A DNA stretch of 64,000 nucleotides, taken from contig OZ018409.1 of NCBI GenBank assembly GCA_963969595.1, positions 26,549,282-26,613,281 on the forward strand. The letters are read 5' to 3'. Below, piece by piece: positions 23,543 to 35,099 of this stretch. This DNA comes from Neckera pumila (lineage: Eukaryota; Streptophyta; Bryopsida; Hypnales; Neckeraceae). The number at the start of each line of letters is the position of its first letter. Position 1 is the first letter of the stretch. A program made the translations under genes and the position numbers. The notes below the pieces were generated by a model, which was not told where the DNA came from, did no database searches, and saw only the letters and a list, made by a program, of their open reading frames with translations.

Positions 23543-24552
23543 CTTTAGTACATTATGTTAGCTATGTGCTGTAGAATTTTCAGATGGTTCGGAGCAGTGG
23601 ATTATATGGAAAAAAATGTAGGAAGGCTAGGAGGTCTTGAAATTGACATTTACATTAGAGAAATTTGTAAACATTCTCCAAATTTTATTTTATTTTATTT
23701 TCCAAATCCAAACGGTCAAATTAAGAACATGTTCTTCTTCTATAGTCTAGTACAAAAAAAAAATTAAAAAAAAAAAAATTTACCACCTCTCCAAACAAAA
23801 AACAGTGGAACACCTAATATTTCACTTGAGCTGTGAAATTGCAAGGGTTGTCGACGTGGACACCGGGCCCCTTCCATTCCCTTTCTAACAGTGAAGTTTC
23901 GAGAGGGATGGCAGGCCTAGACCAAGAGTCTGTTGGCTCTGGCCTGGGGCCGCAGCGTAGTGCTGACCCGGCCACAGCCCTACCATCCTCTGGCCGAGGG
24001 GTTGTGCTGCCTAGCGGGGCAAGGCTTCCACGGGAGCGACAGGGGGTGGCCTGCCCCCAATGGGAGAGGCAGGTGGCCCCTCTCCAACGGGATCCACCTC
24101 TTCCTCTCCCAACGGAAGCTATCCCCTCCCCAAGGACAGTAGGTGAAATTTTTTTTAATTTTTTTTAATTTTGAAACATACAACCTACAGCAGGTTAAAT
24201 TTTGGAACCTCTGTTCCAGGCACTCTCCAAAGCGATTTCCATAGCAGCCAGGGAGTTTTTGACAAAAAAACTACAATTATGGAAATAGACAAAACCTACA
24301 ATTATAGATGGCAATTTAGTTGTTTCATTCACATAAATGTACATTCATCCGAAGTACTAGAATATAGTGCCAAGATTTGAAATATGATGCCATGAATATG
24401 TCATTTTTGAATTCATGCACTATCTAAGTAGTAATATATAGCCAAAATATGCCGTAGTGGAAACCAAATAGAACTGTGAATACTGCCTCCAAAAGAAAAA
24501 GTGCTCTCCACCATGGTAGTAACAACTGCCGCTAGTCCCTCCCCTAAGGGAA
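23543..24552. other. AT-rich DNA with a GC-rich patch, no gene recognised
   Basis: 23860-24140 is strikingly GC-rich (blocks such as GGCCTGGGGCCGCAG) inside AT-rich DNA and gives overlapping short frames on both strands with no recognisable product. The remainder is AT-rich with a short poly(A) run near 23755. Confidence 0.4.
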
Positions 24553-24890
24553 AGTGCCCATCCACGCAAAAGTTGTGGCAAATTTACTCAAGTGTGACTA
24601 ATGTGACTAATGCCCCTGAGGGGTCTTAGTCACATTAGTCAAAATTGGGCCAATCTTCCAAAATACGTGCCTTCTCTATTTTGAAATTGTCCACAAACTT
24701 CTCGATAGTTGCAAGTAATTCTAAACAAGCATCCTAACTTAAAACATCAAACAATGCAATGCGTATACCAATGCATGTTTTTTTGGGATTAGAAGGTAAA
24801 ATAATCAAAAACATTCAAAATTTAAAAACATTTTCAATGCTTCTACAAATTTGCAAGTGGGTGCCTAATATAATAAACAACTAGTGTGAC
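24553..24890. repeat. 345-bp tandem repeat, first unit (separated)
   Basis: Same unit as 25881-27255, including the core at 24593-24641 where GTGACTAATGTGACTAAT is inverted across CCCCTGAGGGG. It is separated from the rest of the array by 24891-25880. Confidence 0.75.
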
Positions 24891-25181
24891 CCTGTGCCAT
24901 TGGCCCAATTTTCATCTACTCCCGGTTCCACTCCTAGTTCTACTTCCGATTCTACTCCCAGTTCTACTCCCGATTCCACTCCCAGTACCAAGAACGCCAC
25001 CAAAATCAAAGTAAAAGTAATTTTCTAATTTTTTAATCAATAAATACTTTGAAATTCAATAACTTTTGCACCACCGCTCCAAACGCCACGAAACCAAGCC
25101 GGTGCACCCCTCCTCGGCGAGAGCTTTCTACGGTACCAAGCACACGGCCGGGGGACGCACGGTCAGGAAGTTGTCCACGCT
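24891..25181. repeat. Flank of the CAAA-tailed dispersed repeat
   Basis: Short runs of (TTCTACTCCCGA/TTCCACTCCCAG)-like units occur at 24910-24990. Then 25040-25180 matches text at 45160-45340 and 45600-45760 ('cacccctcctcg.(c/t)gagagcttt', 'gggggacgcac'). It leads into the CAAA microsatellite, as the other copies do. Confidence 0.6.
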
Positions 25182-25856
25182 ACAAACAAAACAAAACAAA
25201 ACAAAACAAAACAAAACAAACAAACAAACAAACAAACAAACAAACAAACAAACAAACAAACAAACAAACAAACAAACAAACAAACAAACAAACAAACAAA
25301 CAAACAAACAAACAAACAAACAAACAAACAAACAAACAAACAAACAAACAAACAAACAAACAAACAAACAAACAAAACAAAACAAACAAACAAACAAACA
25401 AACAAACAAACAAACAAACAAACAAACAAACAAACAAACAAACAAACAAACAAACAAACAAACAAACAAACAAACAAACAAACAAACAAACAAACAAACA
25501 AACAAACAAACAAACAAACAAACAAACAAACAAACAAACAAACAAACAAACAAACAAACAAACAAACAAACAAACAAACAAACAAACAAACAAACAAACA
25601 AACAAACAAACAAACAAACAAACAAACAAACAAACAAACAAACAAACAAACAAACAAACAAACAAACAAACAAACAAACAAACAAACAAACAAACAAACA
25701 AACAAACAAACAAACAAACAAACAAACAAACAAACAAACAAACAAACAAACAAACAAACAAACAAACAAACAAACAAACAAACAAACAAACAAACAAACA
25801 AACAAACAAACAAACAAACAAATAAACAAACAAACAAACAAACAAACAAACAAACA
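25182..25856. repeat. (CAAA)n microsatellite, about 675 bp
   Basis: Almost perfect CAAA repeat, preceded by a short (CAAAA) run and broken only by one CAAAACAAAAC slip near 25375 and one AATAAAC near 25820. All six frames stay open because CAAA has no stop, so the long Thr-Asn-Lys-Gln and Cys-Leu-Phe-Val frames are artefacts. Confidence 0.97.
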
Positions 25857-25880
25857 GCCTCATTTAAGGTATTGATATGA

Positions 25881-27255
25881 ACACAAATTTTTATAGAATT
25901 TCACCCACCCAAACAAAAGTTGTGGCCAATTTGTTCATCTGTGACTAATGTGACTAATGCCCCCAAGGGGTATTAGTCACATTAGTCACAGTTGGGCCAA
26001 TCTTCCAAAATACGTGCTTTTTCTATTTTGAAATTTTCCACAAACTTCCCAATAGTTGCAAGCAATCCTAAACAAGCATCCAAACCTAAAAAATTAGACA
26101 ATTCAACGTCTATACCTATTTTTTGGGGGCTTGGAAGTAAAAACAATCAAAAAATGCTGAAAATTCATAAAAGTGTCCAATGCTCCCACAAATTTGCAAG
26201 TAGGTGACTATTATAATAAACAATATGTACAAAATTTTCATAGAATTTCACCCACCCACGCAAAAGCTGTGGCAAATTTACTCAACTGTGATTAATGTGA
26301 CTAATGCCCCCGAGGGGTATTAGTCACATTAGTCACAGTTGGGCCAATCTTCCAAAATACATGCCTTTTCTATTTTGAAATTTTCCACAAACTTTCCAAT
26401 AGTTGCAAGCAATCCTAAACAAGCATCCTAACATAAAAATTAGACAATTCAACGTCTATACCTATTTTTTTAGGGTTTGGAAGTTAAAACAATCAAAAAA
26501 TGCTGAAAATTAAAAAAAGTGTCCAATGCTCCCACAAATTTGCAAGCGGGTGACTAATATAGTATTAATATGTATACAAATTTTTATAGATTTTTACCCA
26601 CCCACGCAGAAGTTGTGGCAAATTTACTCAACTGTAACTAATGTGACTAATGCCCCCAAGGGGTATTAGTCACATTAGTCACAGTTGGGCCAATCTTCCA
26701 AAATACATGCCTTTTCTATTTTGAAATTGTCCACAAACTTCCCAATAGTTGCAAGTAATCCTAAACAAGCATCTTACCCTAAAAAACTAGACACTTCAAC
26801 TCCTATTTTTTCTGGGCTTGGTTGTAAAAACAATCAAAAAATGCTGAAAATTCATAAATGTGTCCAATGCTTCCACAAATTTGCAAGTGGGTGATTAATA
26901 CATTAATTAATATGTATACAAATTTTTATAGAATTTTACCCACCTACCCAGAAGTTGTGGCAAATTTACTCAATTGTGACTAATGTGACTAATGCCCCCG
27001 ATGGGTATTAGTCATAGTTGGGCCAATCTACCAAAATACGTGCCTTTTCTATTTTGAAATTTTCCACAAACTTCCCAATAGTTGCAAGTAATCCTAGAAA
27101 AGCATCCTAACCTAAAAAATTAAATAATGCAATGCTTATACCAATTTTTTGGGATTAGAAGGTAAAATAATCAAAATAAATTCAAAATTTGAAAGTGTTT
27201 TCAATGCTTCCACAATTTTGCAAGTGGATGCTTAATATAATAAATAATATGTACA
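25881..27255. repeat. Tandem array of about four 345-bp units
   Basis: The inverted core (GTGACTAATGTGACTAAT, then CCCC.AGGGG, then the inverse) begins at 25941, 26288, 26634 and 26977, giving periods of 347, 346 and 343. Each unit also carries 'gttgggccaatcttccaaaa', 'ttgcaag.aatcctaaacaag' and 'caatgct.ccacaaatttgc'. The last unit has lost half of the core. Unit divergence is a few percent by eye. Confidence 0.85.
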
Positions 27256-27719
27256 CAAATGTACAGCGGATGAGGGCCCTGCCAAGTAGGGTGGCCTAGT
27301 AGGCGGGGCTGTCGCTGCAGGCGAGACTGAGCCTCCTAGTCGCTACAGCGTAGAGGCAGTGGCGCGCCCTTGCCGTAAAATTGCCTTGGCCATTCTGAAG
27401 CCTTTGACCAACAACCAGCATGTTGGCTTGCTCTGAATAAAATGAAGGCAGTTAATCATTCCAGTTCTGGGTCCATAAAACACCAAAAATATATTGAATA
27501 TAGTAAATAAAACTATGGAAAAATTTGAGCACGACTGAAATAGAAGTATCAAGTATCCAAATTTATTTGCCTGTCATTGCTATATATATTGCATGTGTAA
27601 TTTTAGACTTTTCATTAGGAAATTCAAACTCATTACAAAACAATTATGTTTTGAATATAAAACATAGAAATGTAAAGAGATGTATATCATAGTTTCCACT
27701 CACCTTGAAATATGCCATG
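27256..27719. other. Short GC-rich patch and AT-rich flank, no gene
   Basis: 27265-27380 is GC-rich (GAGGGCCCTGCC, GGCGGGGCTGTCGCTG) and reminiscent in style of 23860-24140 but not obviously the same sequence. The rest is AT-rich and lies downstream of the piggyBac fossil. Confidence 0.4.
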
Positions 27720-29560
27720 TCACTGAAGATTTTTGTAGTACCTCTGAAAGCAACCTGAACGCAAACACATGAATTTATTCCCACATGATGGACAATACAT
27801 TTTAGGATGCTTCACCGGTCACAATCCATCATTACATACTACACAAGGCCCCCTCATGGTACTACTTGCCGGATAACATACTTTTCGACGTCGAACCAGA
27901 TCTGGTAAACGAAATCTAAGAATCCAATTATGTGTAAGAGCTTCACATAATTGTGTTCGGAATTGCAGATGCGTCATTGGTCGACGGGGAGGGTCCCTAT
28001 TCTTGCACTTCTCAAGGTAGATGATGTACATATTGACAATGCTAGTGTCAATAAGGAAAAAAAATACCCGGTGCCACCACTTGTGGGACTGAGTCTGGCA
28101 TGTATACGAAGCGCAAAGTTGATCCGCTACATCGACACCTCTCATGTGCGTAGTGTATTCGAGGTGAATTGGCAATGTCAAAATGTTTTCCCGTGTTGCA
28201 CCATTTCGTCGGGGCACATGGGCAATTGGAAACTGGCAAGGAAACTGCAGAGGCACCTGATGCATAGAGAGAATTGACACTGGCTTTTTATCCTTCCATA
28301 CTATAGCACTAACAGCCCTTGATTCATGCATCCACCATTCCAAAGTACCTTGTGATTGTTTGGCAAAATCCTTCGTGTTCTTCAAAACTAATGGGAGTTC
28401 CACTCTATTGGCTCATACGGTTCCTGTTGCATAAATTCCTTTGTCCAATAAGTCCTTGAACAAAGGAATGCTGGAAAAAAAGTTGTCCATCACTATAACA
28501 TGACCTCGGCCTTCATTTGAGGTCAGTAAGCGCAAAACCACATTGTGTGCCAATTTTGATTCGCCGCATGGTGCAGATGCTTCATTCACAACAGTTGGAT
28601 CTTTACCACAGTATACCTCAAAATTTGATACAAATTTTGAGACCAAATCTGCTAGGCACCAAACTTTGATTCCCCACGTCTGCGGTTTCAGAGGTATGTA
28701 CTGCCTTGCGGGATGGTATGTGCCTTTATACCAAATCATCATCTTGTCTACGGTGACAAATTTTCCAAGATTCCAAGATTCCAAGATTTTTGACACGAAC
28801 ATCAAATTGCATTGAGCAACCACCTCAACTGCCCCATCTTATCATATCCTGGTAGTTCTTTGTCACTCACATATTTCATGGGATTCGTAAATTGTAAACA
28901 CCTCATGAGTAAAATAAAACGGCCCCAAGACATGAGGTTTGAAATTGTGTCGCAGTGAAATATTGATCCTTTTTTATGCCAGTACAATTTCATATTCAGC
29001 TAACGTTTCATTCCCATATACAATGTAATGGCAATGAAAACATGTAACTCCTTCACAGAAAATGGTGTCCATGAGAGGGCCCCCTTAGTCTTTCCATGCT
29101 GGTCGGGTGCAGTGGCATAATGATTAGTCTCCGTGACAATGTCCCTCAGAAGGTTGAAAGGCCAGAATACTTCGAACAATTGCAGAAAAGTAGGAAAATA
29201 ACGCCACGAAACAATAGAAGACGGTGCTCCAATGAATTAAGGATGCTCTGGATCATAAGTCATATAATGTTGATTCCATGAATCCTCTCGATATATATAT
29301 TTCACACTGTTGTGGTCCTCCATGTCTCCATCGTCATTATCGTCTTTGCAATCACTCATATGCAATAATTTCGATAATTCGACCTCACTTTCACTTTCAA
29401 TGTCATAAGGCACACTTGGAAATCTCATACTGGGACTTGTAGCAGCACCCACGAAGTCTCCATCATCTATAGGAAACTCCCCTTGCCATGATGTAGAAGC
29501 ATCGCCATACATATCCCGATGTGATGGGCCATAAGCATTCCCCAAAATATTTGGAAACAA
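27720..29560 (-). pseudogene. piggyBac-type transposase pseudogene (DDE_Tnp_1_7), fragment 1
   Basis: In order on the minus strand: an acidic N-terminal stretch (29237-29560, SESEVELS, DDNDDGDMED); about 29080-29130 TETNHYA; VKELHVFIAITLYMGMK; LYWHKKGS; GYDKMGQLRWLL; TVDKMMI (first Asp); LKPQTWGIKVW; VIVMDNFFSS (second Asp); GIYATGTV; HMRGVDVADQL (third Asp); HKWWHRVFFFLID; and a C-terminal Cys pair region (CVVC, CPSC, then two further Cys) ending at TGA 27720-27722. Breaks: TAA 29237-29239, TAG 29000-29002, a one-base shift near 28802-28823, TGA 28413-28415 and TGA 27819-27821. Two of these TGAs sit where the family has Arg, as expected from CGA to TGA decay. All three catalytic Asp codons remain. 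No ATG fixes the N-terminus. Length fits the family's 550-650 residues. Confidence 0.88.
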
Positions 29561-31126
29561 ACCCCAAAAATATAATTTTGAGACACAAAATTGGAAAATT
29601 AACTCACACCTATTTCAAAACATTGTCGCATACATGGTGCTAAACTATGTGAGTTAAAAATACTAAGAGTGGAATTGTGAAAAAAATATTTGACACTTCC
29701 AGACTGCATAACGTTTTATGCTCTAAAAATAATATGTAAGTATTGGCCAAATGTCCACTGGCAATGCTATTGAATTATGTTGAATTACAATGTGGCACAT
29801 TTCAAGAGAAAAATGTTTTCCATGCGAACATCTTATTCGCATTTTTTAGAAACAATAAAATCAAGACGCACATCCATCTTTTTTACGATGTAATGGTACA
29901 AGGAAATTGCATATGCAAAAGAACATTGGAGAATACTGGAAAAAAAAAATCAATGATACTTTGCCATTTGATGTCATGGAATTCCAACATTTCATAAACA
30001 AATTCACATTTTTTTAATTTTGGAAGTTACAAAATTCAAGGACAACACATCTAATCAAACAATTATTGTCATAGTGAACAAATAGAGCCCGTTTGAACAA
30101 ATAGAGTCCATTGTGAACAAAAAGAGAACATTATCAGGAAATGAAGCTTCTATTCATTTTATGGAGAAGCGAAATCACTGATTTTGTTAGTCATTGTCTA
30201 CTTCAGTTTCCCGCAGACCTCAAATGATTGAAGTGAAAATGCTTATGGTATACACAATTTCAGAGCTATACAATAAATGACAGGATGTTCCATTTCAGTT
30301 CTATTGTTATGAAGAAATGATTGTTGTGATTACTATGTCCTGTACTATGCCTTCAATCTATGCAGAATTTATTTTTCTACTTCCTAAAAAAAACAAAAGT
30401 GTGGATATTGAATGTTATAGTGGTGGTCTACATGCGTACAATGTTTTTGGATTAGCATTGTTTTCCTAGTTTAGTTTTTCGCATTCATATTAGTTTCCAA
30501 GTTTTTCAAATAATGTTCAAATAATAAGAATGAATTGAAGATTTCAAAGGAATAGAAGGTGGAAGAAATGAACTATGTGAAAGTAAAAACAATTTTATTA
30601 GTTTGTTTATAGGCACTTCAATTGGAATTCTACCTTGCAACACTAATCATCATAGGAATATTGGTAACTGGAAACCGAACATCTAGATCATTATCTAGAC
30701 CGTGCTACCAAAATAATTTAGTTCCCTTAGTTGGAGAATTACGCTCTTGCATGTCCATTTATTGGCTTCTAGAGAATTATTATTCATAAATGACAGTTTC
30801 CTTCATATGGCAATGAATTTTTTTTTATTGATGTATACGGTAAATTGATCCTTTTTATACATTCTGTGGAAAACAATTTGTGGAAATTCGAATTCTTGAA
30901 CTGTTTCATGTTTTCTATTTTTATATAATTTTTTTTTGAATATTATAATATTTAAAAATTGGAATAATTGAATTAATAGAATTTAAAATATTTTAAAATA
31001 TTCGGAATACTTGGAATATTAGAATTTTCAGAAATTCGATTTTTTTTGTTTAAAAATAATTGAATATTTGAATCTATAAATATTAGGAAAATATAATTTA
31101 AATAAATATATACATATAATTTAAAT
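29561..31126. other. AT-rich intergenic DNA, no gene recognised
   Basis: Only short frames are present (84 residues at 29743-29997). The region 30900-31110 is almost pure A/T. No transposon end matching the piggyBac fossil was found; a TTAA-CCC motif is absent here. Confidence 0.45.
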
Positions 31127-31700
31127 TAATTAATAAAGAGCCAAACAAATGATTGCCAAAAAATCAGGAAAATGAATACCCAAAAAGCAGGAGGCAGAAG
31201 CATCTTCCAATGATCTTGTCTCAACATCAGCATAGACGCCTTCATCAAAGCCATCCTCCGACAATTCTTCTGATGAAGAGTTTGTACCACAGTGAACAAC
31301 TTCTTGACTGTCAAGAAAGTCAGGATTGACTTCTCCTATGACTTGTTCAAAATTGGAATCAACATATCCAGTATCGCATTGAGGAACTGAAAGAACAAAT
31401 TGTGGCGTAGGATAGACAATTGATGGAGAAAATTGTGAAGCGGCTTCTGGACTTGGAGTCCTTGGTGGACGCTTTGGATTGCTGATCGTTGACAGTTGAT
31501 TTGCCAAGTGGCAGCTACGGCGGACAGGGAGCCCATCCCATGCGACTTGCACTCAAAATATACCAGTCGTGAGAATGCTTTAGGGAATTGGGCAATACCA
31601 ACGACGTGCAATTCATTGCAAAGCCAAGTGGGAAGACAAGATTAGCTTACATCGTCGCATTTCTCTTTCCCTGGTCTATATCTCGGCATGATACTTGAAT
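31127..31700 (-). CDS. Unrecognised acidic coding-like region (possibly a gene fragment)
   Basis: The minus-strand frame 31130-31552 (140 residues) is acidic in its second half (SSSEELSEDGFDEG) after a Pro/Ser-rich segment. An overlapping frame reads ELHVVGIAQFPKAFSRLVYF near 31560-31620. About 31650-31690 holds an ATG followed by PRYRPGKEKC and a GT-A-A-G-C donor-like site, so a spliced gene is conceivable. It lies upstream of, and on the same strand as, the piggyBac fossil, so it might be a leading part of that element. No domain recognised. Confidence 0.3.
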
Positions 31701-32730
31701 TTGAACTCAGTGAATGTGTGTCCTAAACTTCACAGTTGAACAACTCTAGAAGTCATGAAGTACTGGAAAACCGCAGGACAAACGTTTGAAGCAGGTGCAC
31801 AAAGCAAGGAACAAAGCAAGGTGATGCAAGTTCAAGATCGAAATCAGGAAGAACATCTACGAATCATACAAGCTATGCAACTATGAAGCAAGACTATGCA
31901 CACTTTGCAGAGCTTGACAAAGCTGGAAATGAAGCCATGGAATGTAGCTGCTAGCAGCATTCAGTCATGAATGCACAGTTCAGGACCTACATGAGTCAGT
32001 ACGTTTCAAATTTGTAGACTTCTTAGCTTGAGTGGTCCTTGTGTAATAAAGTTTGAATTGAATGCATGGAAGTTCGGTTCATGCTGAGATTAGATTACTT
32101 GTCATTGAAAATTGCAATTTCAAGCTTTTCATAATCAAATCAATGGTTAGGAAAAAAACAACGTTCAAGATCTAGCAGGATTCATCCACTTGGCAATGCT
32201 CAACAATATTGGGCACAAATCACTGCAGATTCTCTTCATGAAAGAAGCGCAACTATAAATTGTTTTCCTAACTTGCTGCCACCTTGATTGATGGCCGCAG
32301 GCGGCGCTGTTGTTGCAGAGGAGGACAACAATGCAAGCTGCTGATGTCGTGGGTGCCAACCAAGGCGGGTTTGTGCTGCCCTACGATCGCCGCTTCTAGT
32401 TGCCGGCAGCGTTGTCGAAGCGATGGGGCTCCTTTCAGGCCGCTGACACCCTCGACTCGCAGGCGACAGACTTCCTCAACGTTGCAGGCCGCTGACACCT
32501 TGCGCTAGAGCAGAATCGCAGACCCCCTTCCGGCTCCTCCTTCGCAGACTGGATCAGAGCCCCTCAGTCGCAATGCTGTCAAAGACTTGTCAGAGCCGGC
32601 CGTGGTGGGAGATCCAGTTTTTTCAGCCCGCTGCCTTGCCCGCTCCAAGTGCCCTCCACACAGTCAACACCTTGTTATTAGCCACAGGCCTTGCCCGGAC
32701 TGCCCCTCCTCCCCTACTTTCTATAAAATT
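31701..32730. other. Mixed DNA with a GC-rich patch, no gene recognised
   Basis: 32290-32690 is GC-rich (GGCCGCAGGCGGCGCTG) and contains the direct repeat CAGGCCGCTGACACC twice (about 32437 and 32484). Frames on both strands are short and unrecognised. Confidence 0.4.
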
Positions 32731-32907
32731 GTCCATAACTTCTTGCTAGAAAATTCGATTTGCAAAATTTTTGGACCCCCGCGTACCTCTTTCAATTCTT
32801 CATCTGCCATAAAAGTTTCAAAAAAATTTATGAATTTTTACCCACAAAAGGTACATGCCCAAAATCCCATTTGTCCCCCAAAGGGACAATGGTCCTTTAG
32901 GGGTTAA
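32731..32907. mobile_element. Right (B) end of a TTAA-family element, truncated
   Basis: Ends in a GTCCCCCAAAGGGAC hairpin followed by GGTCCTTTAGGGGTTAA (32904-32907), preceded by the family's 'ttcaaaaaaatttatgaa' and 'ggtacatgcccaaaatcc' subterminal text. The left side passes into the GC-rich patch and no A end is visible. Confidence 0.65.
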
Positions 32908-34339
32908 ATATTTTTTTACTTCTATAGATTGTAGAAATCTACAAATTATAGAAATCAATACTTTATAGATATCTACAAATCATAAAAATCTTAGAATTAA
33001 ATCAAAAAAGTTAATTGTATAAGACTACAACGACTTACAAGTCTTATATGTCCAATCTAATGGTAGTCTTTACAATTGATATGGGACAATTGATATAGAT
33101 CAAATGGGATTGAACTCTGGAAGCAACTAAGAAACAACTAGAAAATGACTAGAAAACAACTAAGAAACAACTAGTATACAACTAGAAAATGACTAGAAAA
33201 AAAACTAATAAACGACTAATTTTTCACTTAGAAAATTCAGTTTTTTGGTTGATTTGATGGCATTCATTTGGTTCACTTTTCTATTGATTTCTTCCAAATC
33301 AACAAATCACTCTCCAAATCAATAGAAAAGTGAATCAAATCTATCCAACCAAATCAATAGGAAAGCTAAATTTCTAGTAGTGTAGAAAATGACTAGGAAA
33401 CAACTAGTGTAAGACTAGAAAGCAACTAGAAAGCACCTACTAGAGAACTTTGGATATTTTACACTTGCAATCCTTTTTTAGTTGTTTCTAGTCGTTTTTT
33501 GTAGCTATAGATTGACTTCTTTGCAACTAAAACAATATATCAATGCTGTAAAACAACAACATAAGACAATGAAGTTAGATTTGGTGCTAATAGAGAGGAT
33601 TACAGTTGCAAGATAGTTGTATAGGACACTAGTTGCATAGTAGCCGGTTGTGCCGCACACGTTTTTCTTCAAGTGAATTCAGCATAGTTGGAGGCACCTT
33701 TTCCTAACAATAACATTTTGTGTATCATGAATATTAAAACAAAATTAAACTTTCCGGATGTGGTATGCAATTTCTATGATTTTTCGAAGTGCCGGCTCCA
33801 TAGACCACTGAAATTGTTACATAGGTGGATCCTAAACTAAAATCTACAAAAGTTTGTAGTCAACAAATCAGAGTTATACATGTATCCTTCAAATGCATCA
33901 ATGAGACAAAGTTAAGCCTTTGAAGGACACATTAACAAAAGTCTAGGGACGCATTTAGTGGTAGTCTAGGATACAAGAATGGGAACATGGACACTTTTGG
34001 TATTTCTGCCTTACCTCCAAAACCAATCAATACAAATTTTCAACAAGTATAATGATTAAGAACCATTACCATTGTTTTATTTTAAATATCAATTTATATA
34101 TAATTGCATCAAAGTATATTTTACATAACATTGACCCTAGAAGGACCACAGAGATTGCTCCATACGACTCGTATTTAGCCTTATAATTCTTCAATTATGA
34201 TTTAATGTATGTATTGTAATATGTGATATTTACATTCTATCATGATTACTAGTGTACTGTGTGCTAAAAAGCAACTGGTCAATGACTTCTTGATCAAATA
34301 TCACTAAATACATAGTATACTATATGGCCGCAAAAGGCT
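32908..34339. repeat. AT-rich DNA with CTAGAAA-type direct repeats
   Basis: From 33120 to 33460 the unit (g)aaacaactagaaaatgactag recurs in irregular tandem, bracketing an inverted pair (about 33250-33300 against 33310-33360: 'ttttctattgatttcttcc' and 'aaatcaatagaaaagtg'). This could be the body of a foldback element. The rest holds nothing recognisable. Confidence 0.4.
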
Positions 34340-34360
34340 CTTTGGTCCTTTAAGGGTTAA
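34340..34360. mobile_element. End of a TTAA-family element
   Basis: CTCTTTGGTCCTTTAAGGGTTAA closes at 34360 and is the reverse complement of the terminus at 23239. The partner end was not located. Confidence 0.5.
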
Positions 34361-35099
34361 CCAATGTAGAAGTGTCCCTTTTTTATCCCCTTTAATTTTG
34401 GGTGGTCTCTTCTACATTGGCTAAAACACACACACCAACACTAATTGCAGACCAAGAGAGGAGGAATTACAATTATTCAAGCAATTTGTTATGTCATGTT
34501 ACACCAAAACAATCTACTATAGAGTAAATTAATTATTGTTTTTAAATTATGTATTGTAGAATTACCATTAAAATGTTCTAGAGTGAATCATCACTCAAGA
34601 AAGAAGTAAACAATACAAGATACAAAACTTAGTACTACCTCCATCCTACTAAAAAACTCCAAATTCCTTTGCCATGATGGATTAACTATATTTTTAGTCT
34701 TTATTCCAAAGATGCATGCATTCAAGAAGCACTAATCCATCATCTAGATCTATGCAATTGAGGTGCCATTGTTTAGGCAACCAAATTCGATGCCGTTTTT
34801 ATAATTTTTGAGCATAAGTTGTGAATGCTATCGGCTCCTCATTATTGATGGTTGAAAGGTTGGTGACAACACTAAGATTATAGAAATAGTTGTTGCCAAT
34901 TAGAATAGCCATAGAAGGACTATAGCCTATGTCGGAGCACAGGGCAAGCAATTTCCCAGTTATACTACCAAAAACCACTTTAAAGTATAATAAAGTGACT
35001 CTAAAGATCGAACCCGCAAGATTCTGTGAAGTAGATAGCCTTATTTAGTCTCTAAGCTAAGTCAATACCTATATTTCTTCTTCTGGTCTTAACACAACA
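34361..35099. other. AT-rich DNA flanking the gag-like island
   Basis: No gene recognised. Around 34930-35090 the minus strand reads as possible long-terminal-repeat end sequence (ending …CTCCGACA), but no second copy was found, so this is not called. Confidence 0.35.

Noticed and set aside
25049..25875. Five or more open frames of 227-269 residues encoding Thr-Asn-Lys-Gln or Cys-Leu-Phe-Val repeats
   Set aside because: They are translations of the CAAA microsatellite, which has no stop codon in any frame.
24553..27255. CRISPR-like regularly repeated palindromic units
   Set aside because: The repeated unit is about 345 bp with no short variable spacers, and the genome is eukaryotic. It is an ordinary tandem repeat.
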